Positions 48,345-54,737 of a DNA stretch of 54,737 nt are shown here, piece by piece (within the stretch, counting starts at the first letter, position 1; every line of letters starts with the position of its first letter). Origin of the DNA: Bacteroidaceae bacterium (lineage in GTDB: Bacteria; Bacteroidota; Bacteroidia; Bacteroidales; Bacteroidaceae); the NCBI GenBank assembly GCA_017470525.1, contig JAFUYM010000031.1, positions 1-54,737 on the forward strand, written 5' to 3'. The notes beneath the pieces were generated by a model. That model saw only the letters and a list, made by a program, of their open reading frames with translations, was not told where the DNA came from and searched no databases. The translations under genes and the position numbers were made by a program.

Positions 48345-48419
48345 AAAATTATCGGAACAAATTATCGTTAACCTTTAGTTCGGCGTAGCCAATTATCGGC
48401 AATTTGTTCCGATAATTTT
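48345..48419. repeat. Inverted-repeat element with 19-bp perfect arms
   Basis: AAAATTATCGGAACAAATT at 48345-48363 pairs perfectly with 48401-48419. The loop contains, on the minus strand, GGCTACGCCGAACTAAAGGTT, close to the core of 30529-30706. The remaining 48420-48538 shows only a weak TAACTTTA box at 48503-48510. Confidence 0.8.
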
Positions 48420-48538
48420 GGTTTTATGGAGAAAATGCAACAGTTGACCCCGAAAAACACGTTGAATTCACACTCTCTTATGAATAATTGCCAGATTTTT
48501 TGTAACTTTACAGCCGAAATTTTAACGAAACCAATAAG

Positions 48539-49069
48539 ATGAGAACACTTTTAACCATCGCGATGCTGGTTCTGTTCTGCCTGACCACGGCGGGGCAGAA
48601 CCAGCAGGCCGAGGTGGCAAAAATCCGCCAGGCTTATGCGACAGCGAAGGCAGACGCGGACAAGGCACAGAAAGGCACAGACCCGCTGCTGGGCCACATG
48701 GAGATGACGGCAAACCACATCGAGCCAGGCATCGGACCACAAAAGGAGACGCTACAGTACTACTTTCGTCTTACGGAGGACCAGACGACGGGCATGTACT
48801 ACCATGAACCGTTCCTCATCACCCGCAGATACAACGTCGCAGCGCAGGACTTCTACGAGGAGTTCCTCTACATCGGCTCCGACGAAGGACTGAACTTCTT
48901 CTTCCAAAAGAGCGGCGACAACGAGACACGCTATTACTTCTGGAGCGAGAATGGCGGCGGTTCGCACAGTGTCATCAAAGGGTCCCCCATGCTCGACGAG
49001 GTGTTCGCCATGCGACTGGCAACAGACTTGAGCGAGGCGTTCCACCGCCTAATGAACCGTGACTATTAA
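48539..49069 (+). CDS. Secreted hypothetical protein
   Basis: 176 residues with signal MRTLLTIAMLVLFCLTTAGQ. A short charged helix follows (EVAKIRQAYATAKADADKAQ), then a beta-rich region (LQYYFRLTEDQTTGMYYHEP, FLITRRYNVAAQDFYEEFLY). Periplasmic or outer-membrane; no family recognised. It ends 9 bases before the beta-helix protein gene, with which it is probably co-transcribed. Confidence 0.72.
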   Translation: MRTLLTIAMLVLFCLTTAGQNQQAEVAKIRQAYATAKADADKAQKGTDPLLGHMEMTANHIEPGIGPQKETLQYYFRLTEDQTTGMYYHEPFLITRRYNVAAQDFYEEFLYIGSDEGLNFFFQKSGDNETRYYFWSENGGGSHSVIKGSPMLDEVFAMRLATDLSEAFHRLMNRDY

Positions 49070-49078
49070 AAACAATAT

Positions 49079-50617
49079 ATGAAAAAAGTATTGATATTGA
49101 TGGCCCTGATGGTGCCAATGATGGTGCAGGGCGTGTCCATCCAGACAATTAAGACGGGATGGAAGTCGAAAGTGATTAACAATGTTCCAACAGCCGGACT
49201 GGGCATCATGCTGGAACGCTTCGACCAGACGTGGCCTACGTCAGCCGTGGGCGATGTCTGCCAAGTGATGCAACTGGGTGTGGCAAAGAAAGTGCTCGAC
49301 CAGAATGATGGTTACACCGTAGAGGTGGATGCGAAGAACGGCTATGTGGAGTCATACACTGAAGGCAGTAACCGCCAGTCTATGCAAGCCTGCGTGTGGC
49401 GACGCTCTAACGGTCATCGACTCTTCGCTGTTGTCATCAGTCAACCTGTAGATCCCGAAATGGAAATCATCTGTTTCTACGACTACGACCCGCAGAAGCA
49501 CCGACTGACCCCAGAACCCAACGCCATTGGCGACTGGCTGGACAGAACTGCAAGGGGCGATTACAGTTTCACGTTACCCAGAGAAGGTAAGGAACTCCGC
49601 ATCTTTGACAGCCGCGACCAACTGATGCATCATTTCAAGTGGGATGGCATGCGACCCGTTTTCGACCACACGGAGCAGATGGCAGACCTTGATCTGAGTG
49701 CATTCCCTGGCGGACTGGCTGATGACGGACGCGGTCCGGAGGAGACGGAACCCTACGGCATACCCGTCACATTCGACGGCGAGGAATATGTCCGCGTCGC
49801 GACTGCCGAGCAATTTGTCAATGCCCTGAAGTCGAACGCCATGATACTGGTGGCGAAGAATACGGAGATTAACCTGACCCCGCTGCTCGATGACCCCGCG
49901 CAGTTCCGCACCCTCTTCCGCCAGTGGCGTCCAGAGGGTTCGACAGAAGTGGGAGACAGAGAAGCCATCATCAGCGAGGCGGTCTTCGATGGTCGCCAGT
50001 TGACAATCTGCAACCACAAGCAGATGATCATTCGCGGCGAAGGTCACTCGTCGCTCGTCGTGGCTCCACGCTATGCTTTCTGCCTGAACTTCAAGGACTG
50101 CCAGCAGATTGAGATACGCAACTTGACCATTGGTCACACCATGGGCGGCTACTGCCAGGGAGGTGTCATCGGTGTACAGGGAGGTTGGCGCATCAGCATC
50201 CAGAACTGCGACCTGTACGGCTGCGGCACCTACGGTCTGGAACTCAACGACACCCGCGACTTCTCGATGTACCGTTCCAACATCCATGACTGCACCTATG
50301 GCATCATGACCCTCAACAATGTCGAATTTGCCAAGTTTGAAAAGTGTGACTTTTTCCACAACCGCGAGTTCACACTCGTCGAGAGCAGCGCTTCGAATGT
50401 TCAGTTCAACGAGTGCCGTTTCTACGACAACGAGCCCACATCGCCGCTGTTCGGGTTCGACCGCGAGTTCTACCTGGCAGGTTGCATCATCTGCCACCCC
50501 ACGGAAAACCTTGGCACAATGAACATGGCTGACCAGTCGGGTGCGAAAAACTGGTTCGACCCTAATCCGCAGAACACCGACCTGCCACAACGTACAATCG
50601 GTCCCGATAGCAATTAA
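49079..50617 (+). CDS. Exported right-handed parallel beta-helix protein
   Basis: 512 residues with signal MKKVLILMALMVPMMVQG. The N-terminal 200 residues are an undefined alpha/beta domain. From about residue 255 a NosD/pectate-lyase-like beta-helix is seen in turns such as QQIEIRNLTIGHT, WRISIQNCDLYGCGTYGLEL and FAKFEKCDFFHNREF. Many Cys line the coils. Such proteins are often polysaccharide lyases or binding proteins; no catalytic residues can be assigned. Confidence 0.75.
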   Translation: MKKVLILMALMVPMMVQGVSIQTIKTGWKSKVINNVPTAGLGIMLERFDQTWPTSAVGDVCQVMQLGVAKKVLDQNDGYTVEVDAKNGYVESYTEGSNRQSMQACVWRRSNGHRLFAVVISQPVDPEMEIICFYDYDPQKHRLTPEPNAIGDWLDRTARGDYSFTLPREGKELRIFDSRDQLMHHFKWDGMRPVFDHTEQMADLDLSAFPGGLADDGRGPEETEPYGIPVTFDGEEYVRVATAEQFVNALKSNAMILVAKNTEINLTPLLDDPAQFRTLFRQWRPEGSTEVGDREAIISEAVFDGRQLTICNHKQMIIRGEGHSSLVVAPRYAFCLNFKDCQQIEIRNLTIGHTMGGYCQGGVIGVQGGWRISIQNCDLYGCGTYGLELNDTRDFSMYRSNIHDCTYGIMTLNNVEFAKFEKCDFFHNREFTLVESSASNVQFNECRFYDNEPTSPLFGFDREFYLAGCIICHPTENLGTMNMADQSGAKNWFDPNPQNTDLPQRTIGPDSN

Positions 50618-50691
50618 AAACCAAACGGTCATTAGGCTGCTTCGCTGAATAGTCACACGATCATTGGGATTGTCTAAAAATAATAAATATA

Positions 50692-50723
50692 TTTTGTTTT
50701 TTGGTCGGTTTGCACTATCTTTG
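50692..50723 (+). promoter_or_regulatory. Promoter of the HD-domain gene
   Basis: TTTTG at 50692-50696, 19 bases, TATCTTTG followed by C at 50716-50724. The start codon lies 31 bases downstream. Confidence 0.75.
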
Positions 50724-50754
50724 CATTCGGAATCAATAAAACATTTTTCGGGTT

Positions 50755-51618
50755 ATGAACAAAGAATACATTGTGCTGAGCCGCCAGGATGCGGTGGCAC
50801 GTAACAACTCGCCATACGTGAACTTGAAGATTGCCAATCTGGAGGGAGTGGAGAACATTTGTGTGTTTGATGTGCCGAAGTCGGCTGGCCCCAAGGTGGG
50901 ACAACTGGTCACGTTTATCACCATCCGAGACTATCAGGGCAAGAAGTCGGCATCGAACATGGACATGGTGGTGGGCAATTTCCCTGTGGAGCAGCATCCA
51001 CTCTATCAACTGGTGCCACGCCCTGTGAAGAAGGAAGTGTGGGATGCCACCATCGAGAGGTTGGTGTCGTTCTGCAAGGACGAAGTGCTGAAAGGATTCA
51101 TCGAGCAACAAGCTGAGGTTCTTTTTCCTCAATACAGCAAATATCCTGCTGCCACGAGCGTACACCATGCCTTTCCCGGGGGATTGTTGAATCACACATG
51201 GCAAATGCTTCACCTGCTCGAAGGGGTTTATCCTGTCTATCCCTACCCCAACGAGTTGAAGGTGGAGCGTGTCATCATCGGCATCCTTTTCCACGACTGG
51301 GGAAAAATTTGCGAGTATAATGCGGAGGGTGAAAAGATGGAGAACGGTTTCTTGCTGGGACACATCTATATGTCTGCCAATTACCTGAACAACTTGCTAC
51401 GTGACCTCGGCATCGACAAGCGCGAGACAAATTTCATCGTGCATTGTGTGTTGGCTCACCACGGACAATTGGAGTTTGGCAGTCCCGTTCTGCCCTGTAT
51501 TCCTGAGGCACAACTCATCAACTACCTTGACAATATCTCTGCCAAGGCTGACATCTTCAGCACCACAGGCAACATGGAAAAAGCGTTTGCACTGGGAACG
51601 AATGTGGTGAAAGGGTGA
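50755..51618 (+). CDS. HD domain protein, YhaM-like 3'-5' exoribonuclease family
   Basis: 287 residues, cytoplasmic. An OB-like N-terminal part (residues about 1-80, CVFDVPKSAGPKVGQLVTFI) is followed by an HD phosphohydrolase domain with H-H-HD-D metal residues: VHHAFPGGLLNHT, ILFHDWGKI, CVLAHHGQLEFG and NYLDNISAKAD. The OB-HD layout matches YhaM-type RNases of Gram-positives and their Bacteroidetes relatives. RNA cleavage is inferred from the family. Confidence 0.82.
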   Translation: MNKEYIVLSRQDAVARNNSPYVNLKIANLEGVENICVFDVPKSAGPKVGQLVTFITIRDYQGKKSASNMDMVVGNFPVEQHPLYQLVPRPVKKEVWDATIERLVSFCKDEVLKGFIEQQAEVLFPQYSKYPAATSVHHAFPGGLLNHTWQMLHLLEGVYPVYPYPNELKVERVIIGILFHDWGKICEYNAEGEKMENGFLLGHIYMSANYLNNLLRDLGIDKRETNFIVHCVLAHHGQLEFGSPVLPCIPEAQLINYLDNISAKADIFSTTGNMEKAFALGTNVVKG

Positions 51619-51630
51619 GAAAAGGTATAA

Positions 51631-51737
51631 TTAACAATGAACAATTAATAATTAACAATTAGGCTGACGCGATGCGCCAGAACTAAATGACCAACAAGCC
51701 GCATGGCAATTGTTAATTATTAATTGTTCATTGTTAA
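51631..51737. repeat. Inverted-repeat element with 30-bp perfect arms, copy 1
   Basis: Arms 51631-51660 and 51708-51737 are perfect reverse complements made of AACAATTAATAATT-type AT-rich repeats. The 47-base loop (AGGCTGACGCGATGCGCCAG onward, ending AAGCCGCATGGC) is largely the same as in 52505-52622. It can act as a terminator for the convergent genes on each side. Confidence 0.88.
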
Positions 51738-51741
51738 ATAA

Positions 51742-52347
51742 TCATTTCTCCTTACCCACTACGATATAAAAGAATCGTGGATAGGCTCCGATGGAGATGG
51801 TGTAGGTGCCTCCGTCGTCGGACAATTCATAGACATCGGTGCGGCTTCCACCACCAAATCCTCGTCCACGTGGTCCCCGACCATCAGGTCTTCTGCCTTC
51901 TGGTCCTCTTTGACCAGGACCTCTGCCGAACTGGGAACGGTTCTCATAGGTGGTCTCCTTGTAGTAAGGACGCAATTCGTGGTAGAGTGAGGCGATGGAG
52001 CCTTGAGGATAGACCATTTCTGTGCCGACAGAGAAATGCACTTCCTTCTCTTTCAGATTGTAGAGGAATGCGTTGACACACTTGGCATAGGCAAAGTTGT
52101 CGTTGCTTCCGTTCCAATAGGCAATGTAGTCATCACCCATTTTACGACCTTCATAGTGGTTGTCTTTCATGACTTGTTCAAACTGCGCCTCATTGAACGA
52201 GAGCAGCGTGAGGAGATTGGCTATGGTGGGTTTGATGACAGTAACAGCACCGCCTTCCCCGTATGTCTTGACAGACACATCCAACTGTTGTGCCTTGGCA
52301 TTCATGCCGGCAGCCAACAACATGAGTAGAAAGAATAATTTTTTCAT
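51742..52347 (-). CDS. Secreted hypothetical protein with Gly/Arg-rich segment
   Basis: 201 residues from MKKLFFLLMLLAAGMNAKAQ, a signal peptide; the first ATG at 52356 is less likely. The mature part has a beta-rich region (VTVIKPTIANLLTLLSFNEA), then a low-complexity Gly/Arg/Pro run at about residues 142-170 (FGRGPGQRGPEGRRPDGRGP), then a short C-terminal beta region (YELSDDGGTYTISI). No known domain. The basic run could bind nucleic acid or polyanions, but this is only a guess. It has its own -7 box. Confidence 0.72.
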   Translation of the reverse strand: MKKLFFLLMLLAAGMNAKAQQLDVSVKTYGEGGAVTVIKPTIANLLTLLSFNEAQFEQVMKDNHYEGRKMGDDYIAYWNGSNDNFAYAKCVNAFLYNLKEKEVHFSVGTEMVYPQGSIASLYHELRPYYKETTYENRSQFGRGPGQRGPEGRRPDGRGPRGRGFGGGSRTDVYELSDDGGTYTISIGAYPRFFYIVVGKEK

Positions 52348-52396
52348 AAGCATCATCTTTATTAACAGGTTTGTTATAAGTTTTCGATTAGTGTCC

Positions 52397-52404
52397 CAAA
52401 GTTA
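52397..52404 (-). promoter_or_regulatory. -7 box for the Gly/Arg-rich protein gene
   Basis: Minus-strand TAACTTTG, 49 bases before the start at 52347. Confidence 0.5.
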
Positions 52405-52504
52405 CAACTTATTTCAATACCTTGTATCTGCCATTCCCCTTTTTTTCTCGTCAGGAACAGAAAAAACATCTTTTTAGAACAAAAAAAAGAACGAAAGGAA
52501 AAAT

Positions 52505-52622
52505 AATGAACAATTAATAATTAACAATGAACAATTAGGCTGGCGCGATGCGCTTGAACAGAGTGACCGACAAGCCGCATGGCAATTGCTAATTGTTCAT
52601 TGCTAATTATTAATTGTTCATT
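52505..52622. repeat. Inverted-repeat element with 32-bp arms, copy 2
   Basis: Arms 52505-52536 and 52591-52622 differ at one base. The loop (AGGCTGGCGCGATGCGCTTG onward, with AAGCCGCATGGC) matches copy 1 at 51661-51707. It starts about 100 bases upstream of the Gly/Arg-rich gene's -7 box and ends 12 bases after the M13 peptidase stop. Confidence 0.88.
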
Positions 52623-52633
52623 GTTCACTAAAA

Positions 52634-54658
52634 TTACCAAATCTTCACCCGCTTATCTTTAGGCACAAAGAGGGGGTCTTTCTCGGTGATGCCAAATGCG
52701 TCGTACCAGGCATCAACGAGGGGCAGGGCACCATTCACGCGCCATTCGCCCAAGGAATGGGGGTCGATGGTGGTGAGGCGACGCATTTCTGCCTCGGTGA
52801 TGTTTTGTGCCCATACACTGGCATAGGCAAGGAAGAAGCGTTGCTCGGGGGTGAAGCCGTCCTTTACAGGGAGAGGATGGTCTTTGGTGGCGTTCTTGAA
52901 GGCGGCGTAGGCAAATTTCAGACCGCCGTGGTCACCGAGGTTCTCACCGCAGCAGAGGTCACCGTTGGCATTGAGGTCGGGCAACACCTTGATGGCTGAG
53001 AAGAAGTCTTTGATGACCTGGGCGCGCTGGTTGTACTTGTCACCATCACCTTCTGCCCACCAATCGCGGAAGTTGCCGTCCTTGTCGAACTGGCGACCTT
53101 GGTCGTCGAATCCATGCGACATCTCATGTCCGATGACCACTCCAATGGCTCCGTAGTTGAAAGCGTCGTCGGCTTCCATGTCGAAGAAGGGGTACTGGAG
53201 GATGCCCGCAGGGAAGCAGATTTCGTTGGTGGTGGGGTTGTAGTAGGCGTTGACAGTCTGGGGATTCATGTACCACTCATCGCGGTCAACGGGCTTTTTC
53301 CATTTGCGGGCAAGCATGTCAGCATGTGCCCATTTGCGGATTTCCTTCAGGTTCTCATAGAGAGATTTCCTGGGGTCAATGTCCATCTTGGAATAGTCGC
53401 GCCACTTGTTGGGATAGCCCACTTTCACATAGAAGGCGTCGAGTTTCTCGTGGGCGGCTGCTTTGGTGGCTGGACTCATCCACTCTTGTGCGTCGATGCG
53501 CTCACCAAGGGCTATCTGCAGGTTTTTGATGAGTTGCTCCATGCGAGCCTTGTTGGCTGGGGGAAAGTATTTCTCCACGTAAAGTTGACCGACAGCTTCT
53601 CCAAGCACCCCATTGACGGCACTGACACTACGTTTCCAGCGTGGTTGTGGTTCTTGGGCTCCTGTCATGATACGTCCGTAGAAGTCGAAGGACTGTTCAT
53701 ACATTTCATCGCCCAGCACACCACTGGCACTGTCGAGAATCTGCCATTGCATCCAGTCTTTCAGCACCTCGACAGGGGTGTCATCAAGCACTGCCAAGGC
53801 TTCCTTCACGGCTTCGGGCTGCCCGACGGAAAGGTTGTCAATGTCGGTGATGCCTTGTGTGTCGAAGTAAGTCTTCCAGTCAAATCCTTTGTACTCCTTG
53901 ATGAAGTCGGCGAAGGACATCTTGTGATAGTTGGACGCAGGGTCACGCAAGGCTACGTTGTCACGTCCTGCTTTTGCCATACGAATCTCCAATGCCACGA
54001 CGTTCTCCATCTTCTTCCGTGCCGCATCAGGGGTGTTGCCCACCAACTGGAACATCTTGACGATGTGCTCTCTGTATGCCTTGAGAATCTTCTGGTTTGC
54101 CTCATCGTCTTTCACGTAGTAGTCGCGGTCGATGGAATAGCCACCCTGCGAAATCTCCAGCAGGTTGTCGTTCGACGACATCATGTCGGCACCAATGTAA
54201 GCCCCCCACAATTCGCCAAACGCTACTCCTTCTGTGTTCATCTGATTGATGAGCGCAATGAGTTCTTGGGTGGTCTTCACGGCTGCCACACGATTCAGGT
54301 CGCTCATCACGGGGGTGACGCCCTCTTTGTTCTGGCGCACAGAGTCCATGCGCAGGGCATAGAGGTCGCCTATTTTCTGTCCGAGCGAGCCATGTTCCTG
54401 TGGCTTTGCCGCCAATTCTTCAATGATTTCGCGGATGCGCTTGCGGTTTTCCTCATCCACAGTGTTGAAACTGCCAAACCGTGCATACTCAGGTTTCAGC
54501 GGGTTGTTCTTCATCCAGCCTCCACAGGCATAACGATAGAAATCTGTACCAGGCTTGACAGTCTGATCCATGTTCTCCAACTTGATGCCCATCGTCTGAG
54601 CAGAAGCCGAAGCAGAAATTGCCATTGCAATCATAGAAATAAAATGTCTTGCTTTCAT
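52634..54658 (-). CDS. pepO: M13 family zinc metallopeptidase (PepO/neprilysin-like)
   Basis: 674 residues, exported (MKARHFISMIAMAISASASA). The N-terminal M13_N domain covers about residues 40-410. The catalytic domain has NAYYNPTTNEICFPAGILQ and the zinc motif H511-EMSH-515 in VIGHEMSHGFDDQG, with the third ligand Glu in GENLGDHGGL. Typical length. Cleaves oligopeptides in the periplasm or at the surface. The C-terminus ends KDKRVKIW, near the family's conserved C-terminal Trp. Single gene with its own promoter. Confidence 0.93.
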   Translation of the reverse strand: MKARHFISMIAMAISASASAQTMGIKLENMDQTVKPGTDFYRYACGGWMKNNPLKPEYARFGSFNTVDEENRKRIREIIEELAAKPQEHGSLGQKIGDLYALRMDSVRQNKEGVTPVMSDLNRVAAVKTTQELIALINQMNTEGVAFGELWGAYIGADMMSSNDNLLEISQGGYSIDRDYYVKDDEANQKILKAYREHIVKMFQLVGNTPDAARKKMENVVALEIRMAKAGRDNVALRDPASNYHKMSFADFIKEYKGFDWKTYFDTQGITDIDNLSVGQPEAVKEALAVLDDTPVEVLKDWMQWQILDSASGVLGDEMYEQSFDFYGRIMTGAQEPQPRWKRSVSAVNGVLGEAVGQLYVEKYFPPANKARMEQLIKNLQIALGERIDAQEWMSPATKAAAHEKLDAFYVKVGYPNKWRDYSKMDIDPRKSLYENLKEIRKWAHADMLARKWKKPVDRDEWYMNPQTVNAYYNPTTNEICFPAGILQYPFFDMEADDAFNYGAIGVVIGHEMSHGFDDQGRQFDKDGNFRDWWAEGDGDKYNQRAQVIKDFFSAIKVLPDLNANGDLCCGENLGDHGGLKFAYAAFKNATKDHPLPVKDGFTPEQRFFLAYASVWAQNITEAEMRRLTTIDPHSLGEWRVNGALPLVDAWYDAFGITEKDPLFVPKDKRVKIW

Positions 54659-54695
54659 TACTGTTTGTATGTATATATAAATATGTATTCGGGCA

Positions 54696-54703
54696 CAAAT
54701 TTA
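54696..54703 (-). promoter_or_regulatory. -7 box for the M13 peptidase gene
   Basis: Minus-strand TAAATTTG, 38 bases before the start. The window ends in tandem copies of a 9-base AATTCATAA-type unit (54711-54737), probably part of another AT-rich repeat cut by the window edge. Confidence 0.55.
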
Positions 54704-54737
54704 CGGATTTTAATTCATAATTCATAATTCATAATTC

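Noticed and set aside
53099-54727. Open frame of 542 codons antisense to the M13 peptidase
   Set aside because: Shadow of the peptidase gene; the minus-strand frame has the zinc motif, signal peptide and promoter.

Overview
The window looks like a Bacteroidales genome, most likely a Prevotella/Segatella-type gut or rumen bacterium. The evidence is the many promoters of the Bacteroidetes form (TTG or TTTTG, then about 19-20 bases, then TAnnTTTG), secreted proteins with a Prevotella-like C-terminal sorting motif, AraC and Reg_prop/Y_Y_Y regulators, many exported glycosidases, and no recognisable Shine-Dalgarno pattern. No tRNA, rRNA, CRISPR array, transposase or phage gene was seen. The organism assignment is an inference from gene content.

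Left part (1-7 kb): dnaK on the minus strand is interrupted by an in-frame TAG. It is followed by a small secreted protein, a Fic protein with a frame-shifting 11-nt minisatellite, and a divergent DUF3791-DUF3990-DUF3791 toxin-like operon. A citramalate synthase-type gene lies next. From 7 to 16 kb there is a phosphate-selective-type porin with a sodium:solute symporter, then a degraded carbohydrate locus: an internally deleted GH30, an intact GH31, a frameshifted sorting-motif protein and a broken membrane AraC regulator. From 16 to 20.3 kb lies leuA-leuC-leuD plus a DUF4234 membrane protein, preceded by a clear leucine attenuator with a Leu-rich leader peptide. leuB is not in the window.

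From 20.3 to 28.5 kb: a DUF4932 metalloprotease-like protein whose open frame is fused to a queC remnant, a GH30 hydrolase and its AraC regulator, a divergent tryptophanase/tyrosine phenol-lyase relative, and two exported proteins, one a Cthe_2159-type beta-helix. From 28.6 to 45.1 kb runs an L-fucose catabolic and fucoside-cleaving locus: AraC regulator, aldo/keto reductase, amidohydrolase lactonase, fucI, fucP, Zn-dehydrogenase, mutarotase, two GH29 fucosidases, GH127 and GH2. There is no SusC/SusD pair. The exported hydrolases should release fucose and other sugars, FucP should import fucose, and FucI and the dehydrogenase/lactonase pair could feed two alternative entry routes.

From 45.2 to 48.3 kb is an AT-rich cassette of paralogous immunity-like genes bounded by direct repeats, with a truncated third copy. 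The rest holds two exported proteins, an HD-domain protein, a Gly/Arg-rich secreted protein and an M13 metallopeptidase.

The intergenic DNA is unusually structured. Four loci carry three or four short quasi-palindromes at an exact 23- or 24-base pitch. Two about 160-base elements with inverted-repeat ends sit directly before downstream genes, in the same sense. Several AT-rich inverted-repeat elements share conserved cores.
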